Assembly: GCA_037176845.1 (NCBI GenBank)
Contig: JAYKXP010000045.1
Span: 62,001 to 126,000 of the forward strand
Direction: 5' to 3'
Source: Paramarasmius palmivorus
Lineage: Eukaryota; Basidiomycota; Agaricomycetes; Agaricales; Marasmiaceae
Length of the DNA: 64,000 bases
The notes under the pieces: generated by a model
Databases searched by the model: none
Seen by the model: the letters and a program-made list of their open reading frames with translations, nothing else
What the model was told of the DNA's origin: nothing
Part shown: one piece after another, positions 22,905 through 34,441 of the stretch
Numbering within the stretch: the stretch's first letter is position 1
Layout: each line of letters begins with the position of its first letter
Position numbers and translations under genes: made by a program

Positions 22905-24430
22905 AATCGTCGACGATGCTATTGCGCTCAGTCTCCAGAGAGCTGTTCATCAAACCTCTGCATGCCCTTTAGAGCATGTATGAGCTCATTCCACTGACGA
23001 TAGAACACCTGTCCTCGGCAACAACGGTACGCCTTTTCTCTGCAGTCTTTTTTCCCTTATCTGATGGTCAGACAGCATAAGAAGAGTATAATGATGACGA
23101 AGGACAACTCGTACAGCTCCAATCACTCCAATCCCAAGAAGTGTCAACCTCATATCCCCTGCTCAACTCGATCTTTACCCGACACGACGACTTGGGCCAT
23201 ATTCCGATGGATTCATCGACTACGTGAGCTCGTACCTTCGACCCGTACAATATGCGCATATTGATTGATGTCCCGCAGTTCTATGTACCACCAATACCGA
23301 CACCTACTCTGCAAGAAAGAAGGGCTACATGGTGCTAATGGTACGCCCCACTCCTCTACCCGGCCGTGATAATAACTGCTAACATTCCTTCAGGGTGCAT
23401 ACGTCCTATCCCTCAGACAAAGAACCTAACACAATGCTACCCCGTGCAACACAGTCTATCCACAGAACATCTCCCAGCAAACATCGATATCCCATATGCT
23501 CTGATATTCAACTTCGACATCTACCTGTTAGGCTCCGTATGTGGATACCGACGGTTTCCTGTGGTGTCCCCAACACATGGTCAAGAGCCTTCTGATGTTT
23601 CACGATCAACCTTGTGGACTGGTCACCAGGCGAGCAGATAATACATGGGTGTTTCGTCCATCGTACATTGTCTACCTTGCTGTTTATCTGCGTAGCTGAC
23701 GGATAACGCACTCAAGGTGCCTTTCCTCCAACTCCCTCACAGCTTTCCCTTCCCCACTAGCATGTTGTCGTTCAAGGTCACGAAGAACACCGGTCCATAT
23801 CTCCTCGGTACCGCCGTCCTACCTTCTATGCATCCCGGACTGGTCGGCAAACTTGAATGCCCCTGTCGACCATACCGCCTCCTTCTCCCCGCGTTGATTC
23901 ACCTCCTCCCTTATCACACCTTTACTCCCACAACGCCTCCCATATCTACCTCTCAACGTGTCTACCCCGTTCACACCCCGATGCTTGATACACCCCTTGC
24001 CGATCCTTCCATCGTCAACGTTCCTTTCATACGCGGGATATACGGGCTCGAAATATGCATGGGGTGTTGCCGAGAGTTACTGTGAACCCAAGAGGATGAC
24101 GAATATGCCTTCTTCGTCAATCGTAGGAAGGCTTTCACGGTACTGATGGTCTTAGGACGGCGGGAGGTTGGAATGCGGATGGAGTTGCTTCTTTGACACC
24201 CCCGTGTCGTGTTTCGCGCATGGGTCTCTTCGTGTGGGAAGGAAGGAAGGAAGGAATGGGGTTGCAACGTGGAAAGGAGACCGATTACGTATATCGATGT
24301 CCCGGTGATAGGTATGTGAATGTTCAAGCGTTTTGCTTTCCAGTTCTTATGCTAAACTGGCAATAGATAGTTCTGCCGCATATTTGCAAAGAGGATCTGC
24401 CTGTTCATCATAAGCAAAGGGATACGATGT
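22905..24430 (+). pseudogene. Family A gene copy, degenerate
   Basis: This is a paralogue of 14998-16720. After the first exon comes an intron with TTATCTGATGGTCAGACAG (ends near 23081). An exon follows whose frame reads EEYNDDEGQLVQLQSLQSQE. Then come a short intron, an exon reading YSARKKGYMVLM and another intron ending near 23393. Stop codons interrupt the continuation. From 23936 on it is duplicated at the start of the window. No function can be proposed. Confidence 0.5.
24237..24256. repeat. GGAA microsatellite
   Basis: There are five tandem GGAA units here and about three at the corresponding place in the first copy (near 303-315), so the tract has changed length since the duplication. 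Confidence 0.8.
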
Positions 24431-24563
24431 GGAATCTAACGGGGGTATGGGGGCTAGAAAAGGATTATTTAGTTTTGTCTTCCCCGTCTAGATTAATGTA
24501 CCATACAATAACGTTCAATCTGGGATCGTTTCGAACTGAAAAAATGACGATATGTTGGAGTCA

Positions 24564-24656
24564 CTCCCTGGCTGGGAGTCGAACCCAGATATCGCGCGAA
24601 CTGGACGACACTATGTGCACAATAGCTGCAAGTACTAACCGTTATACTACCAGGGA
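24564..24656 (-). tRNA. tRNA-like gene, second copy, likely decaying
   Basis: This is the duplicate of 624-716. Acceptor, D and T arms are unchanged and a run of six T lies about 20 nt downstream on the minus strand. The anticodon stem is now TGCAG against GCGCG, with two mismatched pairs next to the loop, so folding and splicing are doubtful. The anticodon position again reads AUU, with the same 21-nt putative intron. Confidence 0.55.
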
Positions 24657-24879
24657 ATTTATCCGTGTCTTGAGAGTATAAAAACGTCCCTTGATATCAT
24701 TACTTCGATGGCACATCTGAATCCACACTATGTTTTCACATTTGCTGTTTGGATCAGGCTACGGGTTCGAGTTAAGGTGATGGAGTATCTATCTGATGCA
24801 AGTGAAAAGTACATGACGAACGATTCAATCAACTGCTTCGATAGTAATCTGATGGGCACCGGGCGCCTACCGTCCGGCG

Positions 24880-24970
24880 GCATCTAATGTGTGATTGAAT
24901 CACAACGTGACAAGTGTGACATTGCTCCTTGAATCGCAACCACCAAGACACCAGACAAAAAGGTATGTAT
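24880..24970 (+). promoter_or_regulatory. F-box family leader element
   Basis: This is the duplicate of 941-1035, with GGCATCTAAT, GTGACAAGTGTGACA, CTTGAATCGCAAC and the GTATG donor of the 5'-UTR intron. Confidence 0.55.
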
Positions 24971-25050
24971 CCGCTTGTCTTTTAGTTCGAGGAGGAAGAG
25001 TGAAAGCTGACGCATTGCACCTTGCGGCTTTAGTCGTCGATTGCTCACTC

Positions 25051-26572
25051 ATGAGCCAGATCCCCGTGGAAGAGCCTTGTTCGAACACCTTCTCCCCAAT
25101 CCAAGCTCTACCCCCAGAACTCCTTTCCAAAACACTTGCTTTGGTACCTCCTTCAAAGCAAACCGAACCCCCTTTTTGGCCTGCAGCTAAAGGGGAATTT
25201 CATAGTAGTCCCTCGGTATTTTATAATCCTCTGTCATATTCCCTTGGCTCGGACTTGGGTCGAGTGTGTCACACCTGGCGTAACGTTTCCTTATCTACAC
25301 CCGCTCTTTGGGCGGACATTTTGCTAGACACAGGTGACGCCTATCCAGCACACACCATTGAACGCCTCCAAGCACATCTTGAGCGCTCAAAGTCATTTCC
25401 ACTTTTTGGATCACCAGGGATTTGGCAAGTTCATGACACCAGGAGCGTCTCATTCCGGTGATAAACCCCTCGCGTGGAGCCTCCTCCAAATGGTTCTCAA
25501 TAACGGCAGCTGCATTCGCTCTCTTTCCTTCTTTGCGGAAGAGATCGACACATACTCATTCGCATATTATTCAATCCCTCATATTCGATATCGCCTCACG
25601 AATCTCGAAGAACTCATTATGGACTTCAAACCCGGGGGGCACAACAGCCTTCCCGATTACATTGGCTACACATTCTCTGGATCTGGATTGCCGCTCTTAC
25701 GCAGAGTCGAAACAACACATAACAGACCATACATTCCAAACACCCATTTGACTCACATCACTACTGGACAGCTCACTACCTCGTGCTTTTATGCAATCCT
25801 ATGCGAACTTCCATACTTAACGTCGGCAGACGTTCATCTGATTGACGTTAGCAGGTATGGAGACCTGCGCAAGGATATCCCACTTCCTGATCCCCTGCTT
25901 TTGCGTACATTACGCGTTACGTTTACTGTCGACTACCTCCACAAAAATCTTGACCGTTATACAAGACTCTTCGATCGGCTCAGCTGTCCGTCTTTGACCA
26001 CATTGTCGCTTGACGAACGGCGCCTCTATCACGACCACCTGGCTTGTAGCTCCGACTCGAAGCATTGCGAGGATTCATTTGCAGATGCTCTTGCAAAGTT
26101 AATACTCGCATTCGACTCATTTGTCGGGCGATCTCCCAACCTCGAAAACCTTCGGCTACAGTCGATGTACCTCAAGGACAGCGATGTAATCTCGTTCCTC
26201 CGAAAGATGCCGCATCTTATCACATTGGAACTTGTACACGAGGAAACACCAGCTCTTGAAAAACAACATTGCGTCGTTACAAAGGAATTTTGGTCAGAGT
26301 TTGGTAGTGGGGATTTAGTTCCGAAGCTGAGGGATCTCCGCTTCGAGACTCCTAGGGAACACTTTGATTGGCTCGTATTTGGGGAGATGCTTCAGCAGAG
26401 GGGAAATTGCGGACTTGAGTCTGCGTATGTGAAGATCAAGGATGACACGGTACCGGAGTTGGACATCTGTTTACGGGAGAGGCTACAGGTTGAAGGGCCG
26501 GCAGTTAGAGTTGTGTGTTCGTCTCCAGGTAACGAGGAAGTGGAGTTACTTGGGTATAGCACTCAATCTTAG
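25051..26572 (+). pseudogene. F-box protein gene with a 23-bp frameshift deletion
   Basis: The ATG at 25051 and the F-box (IQALPPELLSKTLALV, LGRVCHTWRNVSLSTPALW) match the copy at 1117. Near 25405 a 23-bp segment present in copy 1 is missing. The first frame therefore ends at 25461, and the rest of the protein (LDHQGFGKF onward) continues in another frame to the stop at 26572. The 3' end is the natural one for this gene (WLVFGEML, LLGYSTQS). The deletion removes the KLGLIF stretch that other members keep in similar form, so copy 2 carries the derived state. Confidence 0.85.
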
Positions 26573-26881
26573 TCATTTGTGTCTTGTTATTCTTTGCTTA
26601 CCTATGTTGAAGGGCAAATACTTATCAACAATTTTTTGTAAACCATAGTTCTCCAGATATGGTGACTGCCCTACTGCGATACGAATATTATCAGACAGAC
26701 GACTCTCGTCTTGCTCTCGTCTGTAACTGCCATCCCCACCGTTGTTGTCAATTATCTGTCTATTTTAGGTTCTTGGAGCTCGACAATGATATTCCTTCTC
26801 TTAACCACATTCCCGTACTCAACGACAACTTGGACAAGCGCCGTGCGCAAGCATCGAAAGGGTCAAAGCGTGCGTTAAACT

Positions 26882-27053
26882 CGGCGCCTAATGCGTGGTC
26901 ATCTGATGAAAAAATGAAAGGTGACAGGTGTGACACTCCATCTTGAACCACAACCATCATCGTCCAAGCGAAGAGACGAGAAGCACTAAAAAAAGGTGTA
27001 CGTGGCCGTTTCTATGCCCAATGAAAAGCCCACTAACTCTTAGTAGGACGGCC
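26882..27053 (+). promoter_or_regulatory. F-box family leader element with 5'-UTR intron
   Basis: GGCGCCTAATGCGTGGTCATC, GTGACAGGTGTGACA and CTTGAACCACAACC precede an intron-like interval (AAAAAAGGTGTACG to CTCTTAG), which ends 10 nt before the ATG at 27054. Confidence 0.55.
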
Positions 27054-27360
27054 ATGAGCGAGCATCTGCCGCTCGTTACACGTTCAAATCCTCCAATCCA
27101 GACTGTACCCCCAGAAGTCCTTTCCGACATCTTTGCGTTGGCTACGTTCTCCGAACACACGGTCTACAACCACCATAGTCGGTTTTACGTGACCGATTCG
27201 GTTCCAAAGAGCACTCAGTTGCATCAACTAGCATCTGTGTGTCGTCGTTGGAGAGACGTGTTGGTTTCAACACCCATTCTTTGGTGTATGGGGTGCGAAT
27301 TTTGGTTGCAAACATTTGGGACAGAAAGAAGGGCATGGAATTGCTTGGTAGATACATAGA
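27054..27360 (+). pseudogene. F-box protein gene, truncated after the F-box
   Basis: The frame starts SEHLPLVTRSNPPIQTVPPEV and includes a full F-box with LASVCRRWRDVLVSTPILW. The leucine-rich body is absent: after about 80 codons the frame ends with an unrelated 20-residue tail at 27357-27359. The same start occurs at 16978. Confidence 0.75.
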
Positions 27361-27514
27361 TAGTCCTTCCCAATTGTTATGTTTTCGTGAATAGAAGAAG
27401 TAAAGTGATTCTGGAGAAACGCTATACTGTATTGAAACACTATTCACCATATCTAAATCGCCGTAGCGTTCCTATCACATGCATCATTACCGAGAACTAT
27501 GTAGAAAGCCACCT

Positions 27515-27685
27515 GAAAGTCATCTGATGACATGAGTGTCACTGTGTCACTGTGACATCGGGATCTCTCAGCTTGAACTCGAACCACGACCATCGCCTTG
27601 GAACGTCAGTCACGACCGTCAAGGTATGTTCATTTTCATTCCTGATGTATACAGTAATGATCTCAACAGATGTCTTCCCTAGCTA
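27515..27685 (+). promoter_or_regulatory. F-box family leader element
   Basis: GTCATCTGATGACATGAGTG, GTGTCACTGTGACA and CTTGAACTCGAACC are followed by a GTATG..ACAG intron-like interval (about 27625-27670). A short upstream ATG frame starts directly after the acceptor and overlaps the main start at 27686. The copy at 33490-33640 is similar. Confidence 0.5.
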
Positions 27686-29212
27686 ATGCGCGAGATACTG
27701 TTTGTAGAGTCGCTTCCATGCGAACCACACATTGACGCTCTACCACCCGAGATCCTTTCCAACATCTTCCTATTTGTGGAGATCCGCAACATCAAAAACT
27801 TGCCTTCACAGTGCCAATTCTATCCAGACGACTCAGATCGCCCTCATTCAACCGGGTCTCATTTGGGCAGTGTTTGTCGCAAGTGGAGAAATGTGTCGCT
27901 CGCTACGCCTGTTCTCTGGTCTTCAATCCATATCGAAATAGAGGCGCGCACATACCACGAAAACTCCTTGGTACAAGCGGAGAAACATCTGGAACGCGCC
28001 AAATCACATCCACTATCCATTACGATTGCATTCATTGGCGTCGAGTACGATGATGCCTTTGGCTTCATTCTCAAACTTCGCGAACTTCCATATGGACCCG
28101 ACCGATCCGATCCCTTCTACGAAGATATCTCTATTGCATTGGGGTTCATCGATATGATCCGTGACAACGGCCATCGGATCCGCGAACTGTCATTACACGC
28201 CGAAGGCGACACAAACCCATACGCAGCCGAATTCCTATTCTATCTCCAACCTCACCTCACCAACCTCACTCATTTCAGTATGAGTTTACTCAACGAAGAT
28301 TATCCCTATGATTGTATAGAAGTCCTCTCTAAGCAGACTCTTCTACACAGTCTTCACATTGACGTCTTTCACATGGGAGAGCAGCGTCCCCGTGAAGAAC
28401 GCTTCCCCTACTCTCAGATCACACATATCATCCTTGGAGACGATAAACTGTGCAATCTAGCGGAAACTCTTGCCAAATGTGCTGCGCTAGAGTCTGCAGA
28501 GATTACTCTGTGGAACGAATTCGATGAAATGCGTATCCCTTCAGGTGTCTCATCTTTGTCATTGAACCACTTGCGGTCCTTGGAAATCCTCTTCGAGACA
28601 CTAGGATATTTCGAGCGCCTCGTCGACTTCCTGGATGTATTGGTGTTGCCCAGTTTGACTTCGTTGTCATTTCGAATGTCCTATCCTGATACATGGTCCC
28701 AGGATGACGACGACTCATTTCGAGAAACCTTCAGCATTTTCACACCTGGATTCATCTCCTTCGTCGGACGATGCCCAAACATCGACACCTTCCACCTCGA
28801 ATACTTTCCGCTCGAAGATCGCGATCTGATTTCGATTCTGCACAAGATACCAAACCTTGTTGCGCTGGATGTTGCCAATGCCGTCACTAAGGCACCTTTG
28901 GAAGCGAAGCGGGTTGTCACGAATCGCTTCCTGCGGGAGTTGGGCGGCGGAGAGCTTGTGCCGAAGTTGAAAGATCTTCGGGTTGAGCTCCCCGAGTATC
29001 GGATAGACAGCGGCGTTTTCGAGGAGATGCTGAGCCTCAGAAGGGACGCTTCGAGAAAACAGCGACTTCGCTCAGCGTATCTCGAGTTTAAGCACTCAAC
29101 TTTGCCTGATTTTGACTTGGACTGTTTGAAAGATCTGCAGCGCCAGGGATTGGCTGTTAGAGTCATGCAATCGAAAGGCGTGGAGATACTTGGGTATGGA
29201 ATAGAGTCATAA
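27686..29212 (+). CDS. F-box/LRR-like protein (intact, 508 residues)
   Basis: This is a predicted substrate-recognition subunit of an SCF ubiquitin ligase. A single uninterrupted frame starts at the ATG at 27686. The F-box lies at about residues 14-85 (IDALPPEILSNIFLFVEI, then LGSVCRKWRNVSLATPVLW). A long leucine-rich region without canonical spacing follows, then a conserved family C-terminus (LVPKLKDLRVELPEY, LRSAYLEFKH, VEILGYGIES). No intron is needed. It is the best-preserved member of its subfamily; the copy at 33644-34290 has lost most of its body. The substrate is unknown. Confidence 0.88.
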   Translation: MREILFVESLPCEPHIDALPPEILSNIFLFVEIRNIKNLPSQCQFYPDDSDRPHSTGSHLGSVCRKWRNVSLATPVLWSSIHIEIEARTYHENSLVQAEKHLERAKSHPLSITIAFIGVEYDDAFGFILKLRELPYGPDRSDPFYEDISIALGFIDMIRDNGHRIRELSLHAEGDTNPYAAEFLFYLQPHLTNLTHFSMSLLNEDYPYDCIEVLSKQTLLHSLHIDVFHMGEQRPREERFPYSQITHIILGDDKLCNLAETLAKCAALESAEITLWNEFDEMRIPSGVSSLSLNHLRSLEILFETLGYFERLVDFLDVLVLPSLTSLSFRMSYPDTWSQDDDDSFRETFSIFTPGFISFVGRCPNIDTFHLEYFPLEDRDLISILHKIPNLVALDVANAVTKAPLEAKRVVTNRFLRELGGGELVPKLKDLRVELPEYRIDSGVFEEMLSLRRDASRKQRLRSAYLEFKHSTLPDFDLDCLKDLQRQGLAVRVMQSKGVEILGYGIES

Positions 29213-31558
29213 GTTAAGGCAGGTGGATTCTCGCGTTCGACTATTATTCGATAAGCTCATTTGGAGCCCAGGGCAGTGATTGTAGTATAGAATAGTTCAG
29301 TGCATATACATTGCGTTATTGACGCTCAAAGCGGTTCTCTGGCCCAAGCTTCCGGTGATCAGTGACGGTATTGACATCACACCCAGCTGCCACGCGGCAG
29401 AAGCTGCTTTTTCATTTCAGCGAGGACCACATTCCTCTTTCTCGTCTCACCACGATTCCATGAGGAGAGACACAGGCTGAGGTTGCGCACGCTTTCCTGA
29501 ACACAATGCTACCTTGCATGGGCGATGATATAACCTCCATTTTCATCGACACCATCCCGCGTCTTCACCTACTGCTACTCTTTAAGCATCCTGTTCATCA
29601 ATTACGCTGAGAGTACTACCGGATGGAACAACAAGAAACGAAGAACGGAGAGCAGATAGAATGATCGTCTTGCCTCAACAGTGCGTATCTTATCTTATCG
29701 GTCGCTCTGGGGGTGCTAATGGCCTGGAAATGACAGAATCCGCTCCGAGTCTACATAACTCAAGCCGATGCAAGGATACATAGACTCACGCAATATTATC
29801 AAACCTAGGACACACGCCACCGATGAGGATGTCGTCGCATATCCAAGCTCCTCGTCTATAAACCGCGCCTTTCCCGGTGGGGAACGCCATGGTACTCCCG
29901 ACTTGAATGGTGATCTCTGCCTTTCTTGGGGCTATATGGACTGCTTATCGACTCTTTACAAGATTTGACTGTGCTGGAAGACTACACAGCTCCCTTATCC
30001 CTAGCCTATATGTCTACCATTGCCCACGTGAAGAATTATTGTCTTAATCTCTTCGTGATATGGTGGATGCTCCTAGGACGTATCACCCTCGTGGAGTCGT
30101 TCGATGCTGTCTCCTCACAGGCAGCTGAAGATCTACCATCGATCCACATCAGCTTTATCACATTTTAAGGTGCAACCTCAATGTAACGCTTTCCGAGGGT
30201 ATTCGCTGACGAACACAGAGGAATATCGTTCACCGAGGTACTTATATATCCCTTACTGTGAACAGAAATGGATCTCCAGGCAAGTCTACTAGCTGTCTTG
30301 GATTCAGGGTCGTTAAGTGAGGTGATTACCGTATGGTTATTGTTTCAGTACGAAAAACGATGATGCTTGCTCTTGTCATCGAATGGGCGATGTTTCGTAA
30401 TACCCAATACGCGAGTCGATCGCTCTGAGAACTACCATTATCGTTCCAGTTCTAGTCAAGACGCGTCGGAAATCTTCACATGCTGAAGTTGGATTTAGGG
30501 TCGATTTAGCAAGATCCTTATCTACCCATATTCACTTCATATCATGACGATCAACACTCTTACTGTCATTACCTCGCGAAAACAACCAACGAACATCAAC
30601 ACCAATCCTAGAGCATATGCTATACTAAACAAGGACGGGTCGTACTGATGTGATTATCGAACGTTGACGCGGCCAATACATTCTCTGGTGACAGCGTGTG
30701 TTTTTGACGACCTTTGCTCATATAAAGCTCCAACTCTCATCATTGACCCCCCATCATCTCTCTAGTCCCGCAGCATGCACATGTACAACGACGAGGATCA
30801 CTACACCGCCAATGGTTGCGCATCTAATGGCACTGCCGGAAACCAGATTGACTCCAGCAGCCCTACGGAAAACGACGTTAACGGATCTGTGAATCGGTCT
30901 TTTGGGGGTCAAACCGTTCATAAAAGGTACGGTACACGAATGTGTGAGGATACAGCTATCGAGCTCACAATTAGCTTAGTTTCCTATTACACCGATGATT
31001 CCCAGAATGCCACCTCTACGGTACGCATAATCGATCTCGAACGACTATCAACTAGTATTTCTCATATATTCGTATCTAAATAGTCCATTCTCAGTCGTCT
31101 TGCAGTGCAGCGACACATTGAAAATGGCAACAATACCAGCCAAATATGGATGTTCAAGCGAGACCAACCATCTCGCCACCCTGCTTCACGACACTATCCT
31201 TTTTTAACATCTTTGTGGAGTACCCCATCAATGCTAACGCCTACGCCCTGGAAGGGAATGGCTGTTCCACCGCATGAGACATAGTCAAATCGGGCAGTTT
31301 CGTGGTTGTCAGGGAGGATGTCATAAAAGGTGTGCAGCGTTCAAGCGATAAGTCTGGTGGCAACCGTGTCGAGTCTGATGCTCGCTACAGCGGCATGGGC
31401 TTGAGTACAAATACAATGGGGGAAATTAGGAGTAATAGAGATGACGACGCAAGTAGTGAAACAAGGGAGAGAAGTAAAGATGGGGCAGAGGAAGATCCCC
31501 GGGGTGAGTCTTTTTGCTTTTTACGTCCTCTTCTAAGTTCAGTGCCAATTCCGAGTCC
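29213..31558. other. Mostly non-coding, with a faint family A remnant
   Basis: Near 29370-29410 an altered leader (TTGACATCACACC, then CTGCCACGCGGCAG) marks a decayed family A copy, but no exon can be followed. Apart from the small candidate gene at 30775 nothing else is supported. Confidence 0.35.
30775..31283 (+). CDS. Small hypothetical gene, two exons (tentative)
   Basis: The ATG at 30775 opens a frame MHMYNDEDHYTANGCASNGTAGN with Asn/Ser/Thr-rich composition. A GTACGC donor near 31020 and an acceptor ending TTGCAG near 31106 could join it to an exon ending PPHET at about 31283. The family is not recognised. The composition is not that of the neighbouring pseudogenes, but the coding evidence is weak. 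Confidence 0.25.
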
Positions 31559-31625
31559 AGCGCCTAATTCAAAGCGATGACATCACAGGAAACCTCAACC
31601 ACCACGTGGCGGATGCTGCGTTCTT
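31559..31625 (+). promoter_or_regulatory. Family A leader with CCACGTGG
   Basis: GCGCCTAATTC, TGACATCA and ACCACGTGGC (CCACGTGG at 31602-31609) occur in the family order, followed by a T/C-rich tract. Confidence 0.55.
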
Positions 31626-33100
31626 TTCTTCAACGACATGGATTTCGTTCTTATCCTCTCATTCTCTCATCCTCTCATCCTTTGCTCCAACAGAGCTTAA
31701 ACGGCTTACCGATACTTTCTCTGGTCACAACAATACCCTTCAAATTTCAGCCATTTCAAAGCCCAGATATATATCCAGTCAAGGCTCTCCCCAAGTTACA
31801 CGAGGACGCCAGAGACGTACAGTATAACAACCGGAACTCTGTCGTACGCCCCGCGCAACTAGACACTTCTCTGTGTACTGATGGCTTGGATAACGACAGA
31901 CTCTCTATTTCACTCCACAAGTCTTCAAGCATCACTTTCCGGTTGGGTCGAGAATGGTGTATAGAGGACTCTGAACCCACAACTGCCCAACGGCCACCGC
32001 CGTTCTGTCGTGTTTGACCGTTGATCATCACCAACTTCTCCATCTTCCCTGTCACCCACACTACTCAGCACACTCTTCTGGATCACAGTGACAAACCCCG
32101 ATCGCGTGTTCCAATTACGCATCATCGATCCTCCTCATAACTTCATACCTGGACCTTGATGTGGTGCAGCAAGTAGCGGGCATGGAGGCTCTATGCCTTT
32201 CAATATCATCTTCAACCTTGCTCGTTCTCAACGACTCATACTCGTGGTGCTTGCCTAGAAGAAACAACTAATTACCCACTTTCCGTCGCTCCCGACGAAT
32301 GCACGAGCTCTGGCCACACCGCTGTCTTTCCAACAATCTCAACGTTTCGCTACAAAGAGTATACTGAAGTTCAGGTGATAAATGGTTGATAAATGTAGGG
32401 GATGCAAGGGATCATCATTGATAAGGGCTGTCATGAGATATAGGTACGTTGTCGGTCCTCCTTCTTGTCTGTCGTGGTTCTGACAGGTTTTGATAGACTA
32501 GTGACGTTATTCTCTCACAAGTTACAGATGACGAGCGGAGCGAATGGCACCACCCCTTCACTGCCATCAAACCACCCCGCGATTATCCACGCTACATCTC
32601 CAATCACGCTCTCTCTTTCCAATATACTCCGGCCATCGCAGAGGAAATGCGACAAGTGGGTATTGGGTATGACTCGTGCGAAGGAATAAGGGGAAAGACA
32701 GAGATAAGATGCTGGAAGGAAACTCGATAACACGCGAGCGAGAGATATCCCTCGTGACCTTTTCACCTTCCATGTTGGGGCCGTTCCCTCCTGTCCGTGT
32801 TCACATGAAGGCATTCAAGGTTCGAATTTCGCATTCCCTAGTCTTCCCCATCGAACACTCTGGTCAATGGTCATTTCCTTGGATCATAGCCCATTTATCT
32901 TTTGTTCCTTGGCGTCTCCCTTTCCGTTTATATCTGCTTCGTCGATGTAACGTGGAGGCTCGATCATCAACGCTTCCTTTGTTGTTCGGATCCTTCGGTA
33001 TATGGCCGTTTCGTTTCAATAGACGGAGGTATGACTGTGATGCGTACGCCATGACCTCTTCCTCTCTTTTCTACCTAAGTTGACTACAAATCCAGCAGAA
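31626..33100 (+). pseudogene. Probable family A remnant
   Basis: It follows a recognisable family A leader and contains an intron-like interval ending TCTGACAG near 32487. The exons seen in other copies are hard to align and all frames are short or broken. This is the weakest family A call. Confidence 0.3.
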
Positions 33101-33489
33101 AACCTCGGCGTGAAGGGCGGGTATCGAAACAGAAGGTTTATGTGCCTTACGAGACGAAGGAAGCTTCTTTTTCACGTTTCCGGCCGTTAAGCGCTATGAA
33201 AGCTTCTTACCCCGAATCGGAAACCTCGTTCTCTCCACACCAAAGCTGTCGAACCTAGCTTTTATGCGTTGGGAGTAGCAGCTTGGGGACGAATTGCACG
33301 TGCAGTTGGGTGTTCATTATAATTAATCTTCGGGGCATCTGATAGCGAGAATTCGTCGAAATCCACCGCTCCAGGCTCCCACTTCCAACCTGACGTACCG
33401 GAAGTAGACGGGCATGTTGCGATAATTTTTGATAACGGAAATCTCAAATTGTGCAAAACGAAAACAAAGCAAGAATTCTGAGTGCGTGA

Positions 33490-33643
33490 TAATCACCTGA
33501 TGGGAATGTTGTGAGAATGAGTGTCACACTGTGACGTGGGAATCCTTCTTGAACTCGAATGAGCATCATTGCTTCGAAACGCTGTGTACGTCGGCGAAGG
33601 TGTGTCTCTCTTCGCCGTTTTTTGATCTTTAGTGGTCTCAAGG
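33490..33643 (+). promoter_or_regulatory. F-box family leader element
   Basis: ATCACCTGATGGG, GTGTCACACTGTGACG and CTTCTTGAACTCGAATGAGC occur in the order seen at 27515, followed by an intron-like interval before the ATG at 33644. Confidence 0.45.
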
Positions 33644-34290
33644 ATGGCTAAGTTGCTTCTCAGAGAGCCTCACGTCGATTCTTTACCACCAGAAGTCATA
33701 TCAAACGTAAGTATTCCTGCTTGTTGACGTTCATCACGAATATTTTTCGTACTCTGAAAGCTGGATCAGGCTCGCATTGGATTCCAACCGAATATCATCT
33801 TGGTAGTGTGTGCCGCAGGTGGAAAAGTGTGACATGGGGTAGATCCGATCTCTGGTCATCGATATGCGGCGTCGAGACAGTGGCGTCTCTATTTCCCGAA
33901 GAATCTCTCGCTCATGCGGAGAAACACCTCGAGCATTCAAAATCCCATCCACTAACCATCACTCTCATGTTATGAACGGTTACCCACAACGACTCGATCA
34001 ATTTCATCCAAACAGCCTGTCCACACCTAGATAAAACCGACCGGTTTGATTTCATATGGGAAGATATCTAGTTCCAAAGTTGCAAGATCTCCAGGTAGAA
34101 TTCCTCGAGTATCTGATCGGACGAGGTGTTCGAGGAGATGCTAAAGTATCAAAGGGACATTGCGAGAAAGCACCGACTTCATTCAGCATATCTCCAGTTC
34201 AAGCATCCAACTGTGCCTGGATTTCTTGAAGCTGCAGCGCGAGGGATTGGCCGTGAGACTTGTGCACTGGAATGGCGTGGAGTCCTTGTA
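33644..34290 (+). pseudogene. F-box protein gene with large internal deletion
   Basis: This is a paralogue of 27686-29212. The start LLLREPHVDSLPPEVISN is split by a GTAAGT intron or an insertion from LGSVCRRWKSVTWGRSDLW, and ESLAHAEKHLEHSKSHPLTIT follows. The leucine-rich middle (about 330 codons) is then gone, and the C-terminal part (LVPKLQDLQVEFLEY, LHSAYLQFKH) appears in shifted frames. It cannot make a normal F-box protein. Confidence 0.75.
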
Positions 34291-34441
34291 TGAAATTGAG
34301 GCATCTGATTCCTTGCTTGGTCAATGAGCTTATTGTCCAAGTCAAAGCCGGAATTCCATTCTCTCTACTCGTACTTTGGAGGTCTTATCTGGACACACCT
34401 ATTGCTAAAAACTGCACTCAAAAATGTATCAATTTCAGTAA

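Larger units (their letters stand above)
23936..26242. repeat. Segmental duplication block I, copy 2
   Basis: This is the partner of 1-2331. Colinear homology starts at or before the window edge of copy 1 and ends after the shared CTTGTACACGAG. Unlike copy 1, this copy keeps the natural 3' end of the F-box gene, so it shows the original arrangement on the right side. Confidence 0.95.
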
